Shown: positions 23,641 to 34,768 of the stretch, piece by piece
How the letters are laid out: every line of letters starts with the position of its first letter
How positions within the stretch are numbered: the first letter of the stretch is position 1
Assembly: GCA_020152595.1 (NCBI GenBank)
Contig: JAIGNY010000176.1
Span: forward strand, 946,001 to 1,010,000
Direction of reading: 5' to 3'
DNA from: Chiridota heheva
Taxonomy: Eukaryota; Echinodermata; Holothuroidea; Apodida; Chiridotidae
DNA: 64,000 nucleotides
The notes under the pieces: generated by a model
What the model was told of the DNA's origin: nothing
Databases searched by the model: none
Seen by the model: the letters and a program-made list of their open reading frames with translations, nothing else
Position numbers and translations under genes: made by a program

Positions 23641-24324
23641 TCTATTTTCTTTCATATTTGATACAGTTATGTTGTTAGCTAGTTTGTTTATGTTCATGGT
23701 ATAAAAATGTTGATTTTAATTAATATGCATAGTGGGCGGGGCATCCTTACCTTACCTTTTCTTTCTCCGGGGTGTGGAGATTGAGGCTTCTCTGAGCAAA
23801 TTCTTCCATCTCTTTCTGTCTCTTGCTTCTACTACAGGTTCTCCCCAGCTGTTCCATACAAAACTGTTTCTCTCCTTTTCTGCCACTCTTTCTCCATGCA
23901 GTCTTAGGTCTTCCCTTTTTTCTTCTACCTTCTGGTGTCCAGGTGATGGATATTCTGGCATAGTTTTCTTCGTCCTTTCTTAATACATGACCCAACCATC
24001 TGCATCTTCTCTTAAATATCTCCTTGCTTATCTCCACTGCGCCTGTTCTTTCATATAGTTCTTCATTGGTGACTCACTGGCCATCTAATTTTCAAAATAA
24101 TTTGAAGGCATCTCCTTTGGAACACATCTAGTTCCTTCTCGTCAGCTTCCAGGTTTCACATCCATAGAGGAGTACTGAGATTACATTTGATCGAAATATT
24201 TTCAGTTTAGTTTTTATCCAGTAGATGTTTGATTTCCAAATCTTATCAAGTTGTCTGAAAGTTGCCTGTGCCAGCCCAATTATGCATTTTATGTCTTCAT
24301 CAGTGCCTCCTTCTTTGGATAGTG

Positions 24325-25270
24325 TTACACTGAAATAGACAAAGCTCTCAACATCTTCAAGCTCTGCATTTGCAACTTTACTTCTTCCATCAGTTTTGTT
24401 GTTAATGCTCTTTGTCTTTTTTCAATAATCTTCAGACCAACCGTTTTACCTGTTTCATGTAGTTTGCTTGTTTTGTCTTGGAGTTGTTCTTTAGTGTCAG
24501 AAATAAGTGCAATATCATCAGCAGTCAAGAACGTTTAGGGCTGCAAATAAGTTCCACCAGATTCCATTCCTTCTGCCTTGTGTACTGGTTCTCATCACCC
24601 AGTCAATAGTAAGTATAAAGAGGAAACCAGACATTACACATCCTTGTTTTACCCCAGTTTTCACATAAAACCAGTCAGATAGTTCTCTGCTTAACACTGC
24701 ACATTTGCTGCCATCATACCAGTTCTGTATAATATGTGTGTATTTCATGGGTATCCCATAATGAGCCATAATCTCCCACATCATGCTTCTGTCTAGACTG
24801 TCAAACGCCTTCTGAAAGTCAATGAAGTTGAGGTATAGTGTGGCTTTCCATTCCAAGCATTGTTCTATTATATTTCTAAGGGTGAATTTTTGTTCAGTAG
24901 TTCCTCTGCTACTCCTAAAGCCAGCTTGCTCATAACAATGTTTGGTGTCTATTGCGCTGCGTAGCCTGTAAATCAATATCCTTCCAAATATTTTGCTTGC
25001 TGTTGGTAATAAGGATATACATGTACCTCTGTAGTTGTCACAAATTGTCAGGTCACCTTTCTTTGGTATAATAAATATAATGCTTGTTTTCCATGCATCT
25101 GGCACTTTTTCTGTATCTAAAATTTGGTTGAATAATGTAGTTAAGATCTCCTCTGTCAAATCCATACTACCTTTCCACATTTCAATGCTTATTACATCCA
25201 CTTTTGGTGCTTTTCCATTTTTCATCTTTGACAAAGCATTCTTTATTTCTTCGGCTTGGATCTCACCCAT
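24325..25270 (-). pseudogene. reverse transcriptase ORF of the LINE, frameshifted
   Basis: Motifs in order are IKNALSKMKNGKAPKVD, IIPKKGDLTICDNYRG, a motif A region NFIDFQKAFDSLDR, TGVKQGCVMSGFLF (motif B) and ADDIALISDT (motif C). The open frame breaks at about 24525, exactly at the Phe-Ala-Asp-Asp box, where about two bases appear missing, so the catalytic motif is split between frames. The element cannot move by itself. Additional stops separate the C-terminal domain (23747-24037). Confidence 0.85.
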
Positions 25271-25547
25271 CTCAACATTAATTTCATCTTCGTTTGCCTC
25301 TATGCCTTGGTTGGTTGCCTCTGGTATAGGTTGGTTTCAAGTTGATTCCAAGTCTTTCTTTTCATCTTCCTCTCATCTCATCTTTACCAGTGATAAGCTT
25401 TCCATTTCCATTCCTTACTCCAACATTCTTCTTTCTTCCTTTATAACATATCTTCTTTGTAATTTTGTATAGACCACTCATGTCTCCACGTGATGCTGCA
25501 TCTTCTGCTTCTTTCATCATATTATCTACCATCTTTCTTTTATCTGA

Positions 25548-26125
25548 TCAGACTCTTTTCTTTACTTCTCTGTCTTTCTTCTCGTATTCTGTTCTTTTTA
25601 GCTGTCTTATTCTTTCAGATTTTTCTTCATTTATTTGACATTTGAGAATTTTCCAGTCTTCAATAGCTCTCCATGAGTTGGCCAAAATCCATGGTTTACT
25701 TATGCCTTTCCTTTCCCTTAATACTTTCTTTGCAGCATTGATATGTGTCGTTTCAATGTTTATCCACTTTTCGTTTATACTATCATTCCTGTCTCTCCTC
25801 ATATTCTTGTTTAGCTCTTTGTTGTATTCACGTCTAACTTGTGCACATTTTAATCTTTGACTCAAAAATGGGTCTTGATGTTTGGCTGTTTTTCTTCTCG
25901 CCTCTCAGTTTAACTCTGATATTTCCAAATAGCAGATTGTGATCACTGTGTATATCGGCTCTTCTTTTGGTTTTTACATCTGACAAAGCTGGACCCTCCA
26001 TGTTTCCTACATATTGTTAAAATGGTCAATTTGGTTTCTAGTATTGTCAGGTGCAGTCCAGGTGTACTTGTGGATGTCTCTATGCTTGAACACAGTACCT
26101 CCAATGATGTGTCCATTAACCTCAC
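25548..26125 (-). pseudogene. LINE endonuclease end and linker, broken
   Basis: The upstream part carries endonuclease motifs RNQIDH and SDHNLL in different frames. The downstream part is a charged 105-codon open stretch (KRTEYEKKDREVKKRV at its end) that belongs to the linker between endonuclease and reverse transcriptase. Confidence 0.7.
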
Positions 26126-26567
26126 CTCATGTTGGTTTTTTTTTAACGAGCTCCAACTGCCCGGGGTTTACATCCAGAGTTTTTTCCCTCTCCTAGAAAG
26201 GTTGGCAACTAAGACTGAAGAGGCCAATCCCCCCAAGTTTTGTTCTGGTTTTTCTTTCATACCCAGAGCCTCCATTCGTTACTCTAGCTGCAAGGCATGA
26301 GAGTAACAGTTGGTACCATGAGAAGGTAGGGGTTGAGTTGTGGGCTGGGAGGTGATTATGGACACATAGACTAACATTAATGCTACCTGTACCTGTAACT
26401 ACAGCTAGGAGAGTGTAGAATGGAAATACAGACAAAAGGGGGAAGGGGAGAAGTAAGACACATAGAAGGTGAAATACAAAGAGTTGGAAGGGAATATGAC
26501 GAGCAAAGCTAGCGGGAGTCACCATGACCAACCATAATGGTGGGGCATAATGCAGTTTGAATAAAAA

Positions 26568-26690
26568 CAGCATTTTGAATATGATATCTCAAAAGCGATA
26601 CAATGGATGCATGTCATATATGGTACACATAGTCCGTAGATGTGCCGTATTGTTTTTGGTGGTGATGTCTTGCATAGGTGGAACCTAATG
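26568..26690 (+). repeat. dispersed repeat, copy 2
   Basis: Matches 17117-17215: ATATCTCAAAAGCGATACAA, ATGTCATATATGGTACACAT and GTTTTTGGTGGTGATGTC. A third, more diverged copy follows at about 26840-26960. Confidence 0.65.
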
Positions 26691-26960
26691 TCGAATTCTT
26701 GAAGTGCTTTTATTGAAACAACCGCATGTCTGTTTTCTTTCATAAATAGAATAATTATGATGATGTACATATTCATGGTATAAAACCTTTGATTATCATT
26801 AATATGCATAGTGAGCGGGGCTTAATATGATTTTTCTGAAAAGAGCTGGTATACGTTATATCACAAGAATGATAAACTTGGATTCATGTCATTCATGTCA
26901 TATGAGTTACATAGACATGGTCTGTAGATGGTGGGTCATGTTTCATTGGTGGGAAGGGAA

Positions 26961-27911
26961 TTTAGAGTAAAATGTTTGGCACATTGAAGTAAATTGGCAT
27001 GAACTGTTTAGGAAATTGCTTAAAATCAGTGTCTCGAATCTAGGAACCATCAGAGCCCTGGAAGCGGTCCAGGGGGGCGAAGCTTTCGGAAACACTGCTT
27101 TGGTAAAATTTCCCAAAGATTAAAGAAAATTTCACAAATATTGAAGAAAATTTTGGAAAATGAAGGAAATTTCCTGAAAATGAAGGAAATCTCCCGAAAA
27201 GGAAGGAAATTTTCCCAAAATTTCAGAAAAGCTTTCCGACAATTGTCAAAAATTGAAGAAAACTCCCCAAATATTGGAAGGTAATTTTAGTTTGTAGTGT
27301 TCCTTCAAATATGACTTCATGTGTTTCTGCTTTGGCCAAGAACATGCCGATAACTTTCTGGTAGGTCTAGTACAGATTGCTCATCATAAGGTTAAGAGAA
27401 AGACTTTTCCAAGTAATTCATTGATGGCTCTTCTGGGTTTTTGTTTTTTAAATGCTTGTTCCACTTAGTGGCATAGCTATTAGATAGAGAATAGGAGTGC
27501 CCCCTTCCCCTTCCATTCACCCATGCACCTACTCTAGTGGCTATATTCTGCCCTTGTTATGACTGTTTACGATAAGGACTTTTAAGATACCACAGAATTT
27601 AGGGTGCATCTTTTCATACATTTTGCTGTTTGAAAATATTAGAAAAGTAAGAATTCATTTGAAAGTGAAAGAGATGCTCTTTTAGTAAATATTACAAAGT
27701 AATCAGTGTATTTTGACCTGATCCTTGTGCATTTTGACTGACCCCCCTTCCCCACCTATCTCCGTCCTTCTAATCCCCAGCTGGAATCTCTTGCTTCTGC
27801 TTCTTCCAAAAGAAAATCAAATTTGGACCTGACAAATTATGTTTTTCTGCAAAATATTACCATGTAAAAGTTGTTCTATCATGTCAGTATCGTCTCTTGT
27901 CCTTTCTGTAG
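26961..27911. other. IPO11: IPO11 intron with GGAAATTTCC-rich stretch
   Basis: At 27050-27290 the sequence alternates AAATTTCCC and GAAGGAAATTT words in degenerate tandem form. The reverse-complement style occurs at 3395-3545. The remainder is unique. Confidence 0.5.
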
Positions 27912-28025
27912 GAGTTCCCGATTGTGATGGCGATGTATTTCTCTCTTTATGCTCGCATCATCCTTCAGAATCAACAGTTTCTTTTCTCATTGATAGAAAG
28001 TATATCTGCTGTCTGGCAGCAACAA
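27912..28025 (+). CDS. IPO11: IPO11 coding exon
   Basis: 38 codons, phase 0: EFPIVMAMYFSLYARIILQN, QQFLFSLIESISAV and WQQQ. The acceptor is TTTCTGTAG and the donor is GTGAGT. It aligns with vertebrate RYPVVMSTYLAVMGRVLLQN. The longest raw ORF over this position is in another frame and is a shadow. Confidence 0.94.
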
Positions 28026-28440
28026 GTGAGTAAATCCTGAAATCAACCTTCTATTTCATTTGATGGTGTTTTAGTCTTAATTTTGAAATTTAGTTTTTAA
28101 ACGATGATTTGATTTTGTTAGGAGTGTAGTGTTAGGGGGCTAAAAGGGGAGATATTTGTATTATCATCAGTTAATAGCTTATAATTTATTCATATAAATT
28201 CACTGTTTTACAAAAAAAATTGGCCAAAGTATCTCGCAGGAATAAAGCAGACTAAGAAGCTTCAAAGGATTATGCCTCGCACATGATCTTCGTAAATGGC
28301 CAGTATAGCCATATCCATAATAAAGCATATTAAATGTATGTTCTTACAAAGAGTGCAAATGTTCAGGAAGTGTTCCAATGAGTTTTGTCAAAGATTGTAG
28401 CCTTTATAACTTCCATTTCCCCTCCTTTCTTGTTGTACAG

Positions 28441-28562
28441 CCGGGTGATATCATAGACAGACTATTGTCTGTATGGGTGGACAAGTTTGACATGATTGGT
28501 CAAGTGGAAAGGAGAAAATTATCGGCATTAGCGCTGGCATCACTGATCACTGCGAACTCAAG
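28441..28562 (+). CDS. IPO11: IPO11 coding exon
   Basis: It encodes PGDIIDRLLSVWVDKFDMIG, QVERRKLSALALASLITANS and two bases of an Arg codon. ERRKLSALAL is a diagnostic block of importin-11. The acceptor is TTGTACAG and the donor is GTAGGT. A degenerate ~20-bp repeat starts about 25 nt after the donor. Confidence 0.96.
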
Positions 28563-28587
28563 GTAGGTCGAGTCAAAGATTTAGATC

Positions 28588-28785
28588 ACATCCGAACACT
28601 ACGATTATCCGAACACATTGGTTATTTGATATGTCGGTTATCTGAACATGTCGGTGATCTGAACACATCGGCTGTCTAAACTTGTCAGTTATCCGAACAT
28701 GTCAATTATCAAAACATTTTGATTATCCGAATATGTTGCTTATCTAAATACATGGATTATCTGAACACATTGGCTATCTAAACCA
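28588..28785. repeat. degenerate ~20-bp tandem repeat
   Basis: About ten copies of TTATCCGAACATGTCGG-like units (ATTATCTGAACACATTGG and so on), much more diverged than the other arrays. It starts within about 30 nt of the splice donor at 28563. Confidence 0.75.
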
Positions 28786-29115
28786 TTTGCTGCAACATGG
28801 GTCATGTTTTGATTTTAAGACACGATATTTGCATTTTGGTGAGATTCTTGGCCCATTTGTTGTTCGAAAATTTGTTGACCGAATATGGTCTTCTTTTTTT
28901 GTGGAACTTTACCAGAGTTCCTTAAAAATTTTATAGATTTTTTATTGAACACTTAAAAGTTTGTTCTTTTTTTACCGTTTTCTGGGTAAAGATTGCTTGC
29001 CAATTAAACGTTTCGTGAGTTAATTGCAAATCAACAGCATAAGATGCTAGAGTGTTGCTAACGTTTGGCCCAAGATTGAGATAGGAGAAGGAGCAAGATG
29101 AGGGTGGTGTCATTA

Positions 29116-29680
29116 AAGGGGACATCAATTCTGGTACAATCATTATTCCATTTGATAGAGGATAAAAAATACAGACCAACAGCCATCTCGAGTTATTCAT
29201 GTTTGAAGTCAACACATGGAGGCTGCCATTTTGTTAAATTCTGTATTGAAATCTTGTGCATGATGACATAATTTCCCCAACAAGGACATAAGGATTATAA
29301 TGTATTTCTTTATAAATTGTATTTATGTTTCTATTCCAAAATAATGTGACACAAACAGCATGTTTTGATTATTTCATGTGTACACATAAATGCCCTTGAT
29401 CCTTACAAAAGGAAAACCACTTTTCATCAGCTAGAAAAATTGAGATAAATTATGAAGAAATACAAAGCATTCCAACATCCTGTTGGGCTGATGACATTAT
29501 TTTCTGCATGTTCCAAAATCAAAATAGCGACTGCCATGGTATTAGCATTAAAGTTTTTAATAATTACAACAAATTTTTTAGAATGCTTTGGGAGGTATGA
29601 GACTTGGTCAGAAAATGTGTTGTTTTTATTTTTAACTTATGAACTAAGGATTATGTCAGACTTTATTCCTCCTTTTAATT
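29116..29680 (+). mobile_element. MITE-like dispersed repeat, family B, copy 3
   Basis: The left end is AAAGGGGACATCAATTCTGG and the right end reads GATTATGTCAGACTTTATTC then CTCCTTTTAAT. The ends are approximate inverted repeats. Internal words match 10865-11375. No open frame of note. Confidence 0.7.
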
Positions 29681-30180
29681 TTTGATGGTTGCACTTAACA
29701 GACATTTTTGTATATGTGGTAGAGGGGTATAAGAGTATTAGAGAAAAAAATTGGTGAAAAAACATGTTGATATCTTATTCCGTCTAGGAGTTATTGCAGT
29801 ATACGTTTGATTTCATAATTGCAGTTCCAAGACAATGTGTATGTTGTTCTTTGAAGAAATAATTGCCTTTTGTGAAAATGAAATATTGGAACGAGCTTTG
29901 TTTGATTATTGAGATGGGGTGTAGCATGCACTTAATAAAAACATGCGTTATCCATCTGCTTATATACTTTACTTTCTAAGTAATAGAAAAATATCAGTTG
30001 AGGAGGATATTAAAGTGCATGTTTAAGGAATCACACTATTGAATTAGACTTACTAAGCCAGTCACTTTTTAACACACAATCTTTGCAATTCAGTATCTTC
30101 TAAAGCGGAGCAAAATATCAAAGCAGTTTGTTGACCTTAAGGTTTCTCCTCTATCATGTGGAATGTATTCCTTGAAAGGT

Positions 30181-30538
30181 ATAGACCTTTTTAACCGAGT
30201 TAAGCCGAACGTGATTTCTTCAGTTCTTCGACCAATCAAAATGCTGAGGGATTTTTTCCTTTGTTTCCCAACCAATCAGGTAGTCTTGAGGGAAAAATTA
30301 CGTGCCATACATGCCCTCATTTCCTTCATGTATAACGCACGTATCATACGTGCGCTTGTAAACATTTTTTCATATGCTTGGTCCAATACCATGCGTGAAT
30401 TGTGCAGACTGCCAAGATTCCCCCAGTATACGATTGGTCAATAAGATTCCCCCAGTATATGATTGGTCCATTATGGAAACGAGAATACCGACCATGTGAC
30501 ATTATTTAAATTTCTAATTCCAATTTGAAAAGGTCTAT
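30181..30538. mobile_element. MITE with terminal inverted repeats, family A
   Basis: It begins ATAGACCTTTT and ends AAAAGGTCTAT, a perfect 11-bp terminal inverted repeat 358 bp apart. The interior has CCAACCAATCAGGTAG, CTTCATGTATAACGCACGTA, and two tandem AGATTCCCCCAGTATA blocks. Parts of the interior recur at 54820-54890 and at 59425-59520. The target-site duplication is unclear. Confidence 0.8.
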
Positions 30539-30933
30539 TTGGACAGGTAGAGATACAACACCTGTAGTTATTTTACTAATCGAAATTGAAGATCTTTTAA
30601 TTAATGCAAAAGTTGTGATGTATGGAAGAGAGGGCAGCTCAAAATCTTTAATGTAATTCTTTTAATTTCTGTTGTAAATTTAAGTCATTGAGAATCTTCA
30701 GACTGTTTTCTCCTGCTAAGTTTTGACTGAGGGTATGATGGAGATTCAATACCTCTTGGTCATGTTCAACTGCTTCCATTCAAAGACTGGTGGTGAAGAT
30801 TTGAAAACAATATGTCAGTATGTTAACTTCAGGAAATTCATAGGTTGTTTTGTTGTGATGTTACAAAATTACAGTAAAATTTGCATAACCCATCATAACA
30901 AGGCTCTAAAATTCAAAATGCTGTAAAATGGTC

Positions 30934-31210
30934 GCCGCCGACGACGAGTGAACACACAATTACAATGACGAGCTTGTCGCCTGCGTAATCGGTTATGATA
31001 GTAACAATGCTATCACGAAATGCTTAATACGACCCGGACGAGAACACAGGTACGACGTACGGACAGACATAAGATCAACAACCAAGTCAATGTCCACGGT
31101 CTTTGAAAACCAGTTGTGGTACACTGGCGTGTCTACCCAACCCAGGCTTGAACCCAGGGCCTCGTGGTCTGTAGACAGGTATAATAACCGCTACACCACA
31201 GTAGGTAGAT
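30934..31210 (-). mobile_element. tRNA-derived SINE with 12-bp target-site duplication
   Basis: TGTAAAATGGTC flanks the element at 30922-30933 and 31211-31222. On the - strand the head has TGGTGTAGCGGTTA (A box) and GGGTTCAAGCCTGGG (B box), spaced as in a tRNA. The first and last seven bases of the tRNA-like part can pair. The body is GC-rich for this window (GACGTACGG, CGACGACG). Confidence 0.82.
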
Positions 31211-31222
31211 TGTAAAATGGTC

Positions 31223-31837
31223 AATATTGAAGGATTTTTATTAAGTTTTTGACTATTTTCATGTATTAGCCTATTTTCTTCCTGTCCATAGATCTTTGAA
31301 TTGTTTAGATCTGACTTCAGTTCATCTTTTGTAATCTTTATGTTATGATTACATGACAGTAAATTAGCATGACATTAAGAAGGGGTTTCTTTCTACCTTT
31401 TCATTTCACACAGATTTTCCTCTAATCTTTTGAACTTTTGAAGGGTTTCATTTTAAGAATTATGAGCAGTTCAAGTAAGTCCAACAAAGAGTTATTGAAA
31501 AGAACAAAAAATGCTGGAGAATGTATTAAAATTCTTGTTCTGATGAGGACATGACATTCCTCAAAGTCTTTGTGTATTGCGTTATATTTTTTACTGAGAT
31601 TTTGTGGCTTAAAAAGTGTTGGATTTGTCTGGAAAGTAATAAAACAGTCTAGTGAGGTAATTGTAATTTACTAACTCAAGAAAGTTAGAGGAAGAAAAGC
31701 TCAATCAGGTTAAAAAGTTGAATTAAATTTCTTTGAAATACTTGAACAATTGTTAAGAATGTGAGGATGAGGACGCCTAATTTCTAGAGTAGACTTTGAT
31801 GGTAATCATTTCTACACAAACGAGACAAAACGTTAAC
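31223..31837. other. IPO11: IPO11 intron, no element recognised
   Basis: AT-rich, unique-looking. Confidence 0.4.
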
Positions 31838-33104
31838 GTGAATATCTCCATAATGGAATAAGGTGAATATCTCCATAATGAAATAAGGTGAATATCTCCA
31901 TAATGAAATAAGATAAATATCTCCATAATGGAATAAGGTGAATATCTCCATAATGGAATAAGATAAATATCTTCATAATGGAATAAGGTGAATATCTCCA
32001 TAATGAATTAAGGTGAATATCTCCATAATGAAATAAGGTGAATATCTCCATAATGGAATAAGATAAATATCTTCATAATGGAATAGGGTGATTATCTCTA
32101 TAATGGAATAAGGTGAATATCTCCATAATGGAATAAGGTGAATATTTCCATGATGGAATAAGGTGAATATTTCATAATGGAATAAGGTGAATATTTCCAT
32201 GATGGAATAAGGTGAATATCTCCATGATGGAATAAGGTGAATATCTCCATAATGGAATAAGGTGAATATTTCCATGATGGAATAAGGTGAATATCTCCAT
32301 AATGAAATAAGGTGAATATCTTCATAATGGAATGAGGTGATTATCTCCATAATGAAATAAGGTGAATATCTCAATAATGAAATAAGGTGAATATCTTCAT
32401 AATGGAATGAGGTGATTATCTCCATGATGAAATAAGGTGAATATCTCCATAATAGAATAAGGTGAATATCTCCATAATGGAATAAGGTGAATATCTCCAT
32501 AATGGAATAAGGTGAATATCTCCATAATGGAATAAGGTGAATATCTCCATAATGGAATAAGGTGAATATCTCCATAATGGAATAAGGTGATTATCTCCAT
32601 AATGGAATAAGGTGAATATCTCCATAATGGAATAAGGTGAATATTTCCATAATGGAATAAGGTGAATATTTCCATAATGAAATAAGGTGAATATCTCCAT
32701 GATGGAATAATGAATATTCCATGATGGAATAAGGTGAATATCTCCATGATGGAATAAGGTGAATATCTCCATAATGGAATAAGGTGAATATTTCCATGAT
32801 GGAATAAGGTGAATATCTCCATGATAGAATAAGGGAATATCTCCATAATGGAATAAGGGGAATATCTCCATAATGGAATAAGGTGAATATCTCCATAATG
32901 GAATAATGGAATGAATATCTCCATAATGGAATGAATATCTCAATAATGAGAATATCTCCATAATGGAATAAGGGAATATCTCCATAATGGAATAAGGGGA
33001 ATATCTCCATAATGGAATAAGGTGAATATCTCCATAATGGAAAAAGGTAATAAGGTGAATATCTCCATAATGGAATGAAGTGAATATCTCCATAATGGAA
33101 TAAG
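31838..33104. repeat. 25-bp tandem array (~50 copies)
   Basis: The unit is AAGGTGAATATCTCC plus ATAATGGAAT. Each unit holds TCCATAATGGA, a perfect 5-bp inverted repeat around one A. The period is not a multiple of three, so three units read through all frames and yield 25-residue protein periodicity on the - strand (MEIFTLFHYGDIHLI...). These are not genes. The array ends about 100 nt before the exon at 33202. Confidence 0.97.
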
Positions 33105-33201
33105 ATGTTGAAGTTTTTTTCTAACCCACAGGATGAACCTGCTTGACCACTGAACTAATCATTTCAGATATTAAATTTTCTATATATGTTTTTTTTTGCA
33201 G

Positions 33202-33291
33202 AACCGTTCAAAGTAGAATCCCCGACTTGATGTATCCCATTGTAGAAGTCCTTCATGATGTTTGCAGAGAGGAGAACAATGTCCTTGTAGA
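33202..33291 (+). CDS. IPO11: IPO11 coding exon
   Basis: The acceptor is TTTTTTTTGCAG and the donor is GTGAGT. It encodes (R)TVQSRIPDLMYPIVEVLHDV then CREENNVLV, with two bases carried into the next exon. It corresponds to the vertebrate segment around VEGLHDVMTED, where the family is variable and acidic. The 25-bp tandem array ends only about 100 nt upstream of this acceptor. Confidence 0.9.
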
Positions 33292-33639
33292 GTGAGTTAC
33301 TATTTAATCGCTAAAAAGATTTGCACATTTTTGTGTCAAAAGAATTGGTAGATTAGGGTGTGTTGATGACATAAATCAAAGTAACATACTTGCATATTTC
33401 TGGGAGGCACAAACCCAACATTTGATTGCTGGAAGGATTAGCATAGTTGTCAGACATTTTTATCTTGTATGGCAGAGGGTTGATAGATAAGCACATTTGT
33501 TACGATACTGTTTTAATATCCCTTTCCATTTATGAGATATTGAATTTTAAAATTGTCACAAAATTATTTGAGAAGTGCACCATCACACCGTCACTTTCTT
33601 AACGATGCTTATGTATTGTAAGTTCATTATACTTTTTAG

Positions 33640-33925
33640 CGGGACTATTCAAAGAATAGTGAGAGCTATTCTACTACTTTAGAGTTGGCGTCCGGTTAAC
33701 GTTTTTTGAGGAGTTCCTTGGTTTGGTTAAAGTTGTTGGTTAAAGTTTTTGGGGGAGTTTGTTATGATAATGACATTCCCGACATGAATAGCAATTAAAA
33801 GATTTGTGTCTGCTATGAAAGAAAAGTCAAACAATAAAGTGTTGCCTCTAAAGAATTTGAAATTAAGTGTCTTGGGTATGGAAAGAAATATAAACAATAA
33901 GTGATGGCTTGACTAGAGAGGAAGC
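33640..33925 (+). repeat. dispersed repeat (GGTTAAAGTTTTTGG family)
   Basis: It contains TTGGCGTCCGGTTAACGTTT, GTTGGTTAAAGTTTTTGG and GACATGAATAGCAATTAAAAG. The outer parts match the two ends of 50370-52180, while the internal ~170-bp units found there are absent here. Confidence 0.65.
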
Positions 33926-34147
33926 ATACAAAAAAAAAGACTGATTTTCTTGATAGCCCTATCTGATTTGTATGGAAAAAAATAAGTTATAGAGTATATT
34001 TGTATGGGACGTGGTGTTGTTATGTTGTGTCATCGAGCAACACACTTCACTGTGCTTGTTTCAGTCTACTGGGCTTATTCTGGTGGATTTGGGCCATATT
34101 TTTATGAATTGTTCACTTTTTGATAAAAGCATGGAGCTTAGCACAGT

Positions 34148-34350
34148 TGTAGGATATGTCATTCAGGGTTGACATCAATTACAAATCAATTACAATTATT
34201 TTCTCTGAAAATTTTCAACTACAATTACAGCTTCCCAGAAAATTTCAATTACAAGTACAATTATTTTCTCTGAAATTTTTAATTACAATTACAGCTTCCT
34301 GGAAATTTACAATTACAAGTACAATTTTTTTTTTTTAATTACAATTACGG
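34148..34350. repeat. ~75-bp tandem duplication of CAATTACAATTAC type
   Basis: TTACAATTATTTTCTCTGAA and TTACAGCTTCCCAGAAAATT recur about 75 bp apart, then decay into a T run. Confidence 0.8.
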
Positions 34351-34768
34351 AGCTTTATTTATTTTTTGTTTTTATGACCTTTTAAATGTAGGGCAGGGCT
34401 TGGGCAGTTTAAGATTGATCATTTCCAATGAATGGAGCATATCTCATGATCATGCATGCATAATTGTTCTGCATTTCTAATGAAGAAATTTCTTTTTCGA
34501 AGAAATGTGTTTTTTCTGCTGAAAATGCAAATGTTGTTAAGCTCAACAATCATGACATTGCTGATCCATCCATCATAACTTCAATCCAGGAAGTACAACC
34601 AGTTGGAGAGCAGTAGTATCAAAAAAGACTAGAGCAGGACAAAACCGATTTCAGAACCTATCAAAAGAAATCGCCAGGCATTGTTTAGTAGACTTCCCAA
34701 AAAGGCTCTTTCCAAATCGAAGCTGTAGATTTCCTGCTTGAAAAGTGATTGTCCCCTCTTCTCAAAAA

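Larger units (their letters stand above)
23745..26140 (-). mobile_element. RTE-like non-LTR retrotransposon, 5'-truncated and inactive
   Basis: On the - strand the order is: end of an APE-type endonuclease (TWTAPDNTRNQIDH near 26075-26030, then SDHNLLFGNIRVKLRG near 25950-25910), a linker, reverse transcriptase (25270 to about 24330), and a C-terminal domain with RWLGHVLRKDEENYARI and TWTPEGRRKKGRPKTAWRKS (24010-23870). The 3' tail is a short GGTAAGGTAAGG repeat at about 23747-23758, as RTE-type elements often show. The 5' end is lost near 26140. The surrounding sequence carries the same dispersed repeat on both sides (23640-23744 and 26695-26822). RTE-like is my best guess at the clade. Confidence 0.88.

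Noticed and set aside
25035-25472. + strand 145-codon ORF
   Set aside because: Antisense shadow of the LINE reverse transcriptase and linker region.
31116-31205. Functional tRNA gene on the - strand
   Set aside because: A and B boxes are present, but the T and anticodon stems do not pair properly, and a 12-bp target duplication flanks a longer element. It is a SINE head.
31973-33093. - strand ORFs (MEIFTLFHYGDIHLI type)
   Set aside because: They follow from the 25-bp period read through three phases; array only.
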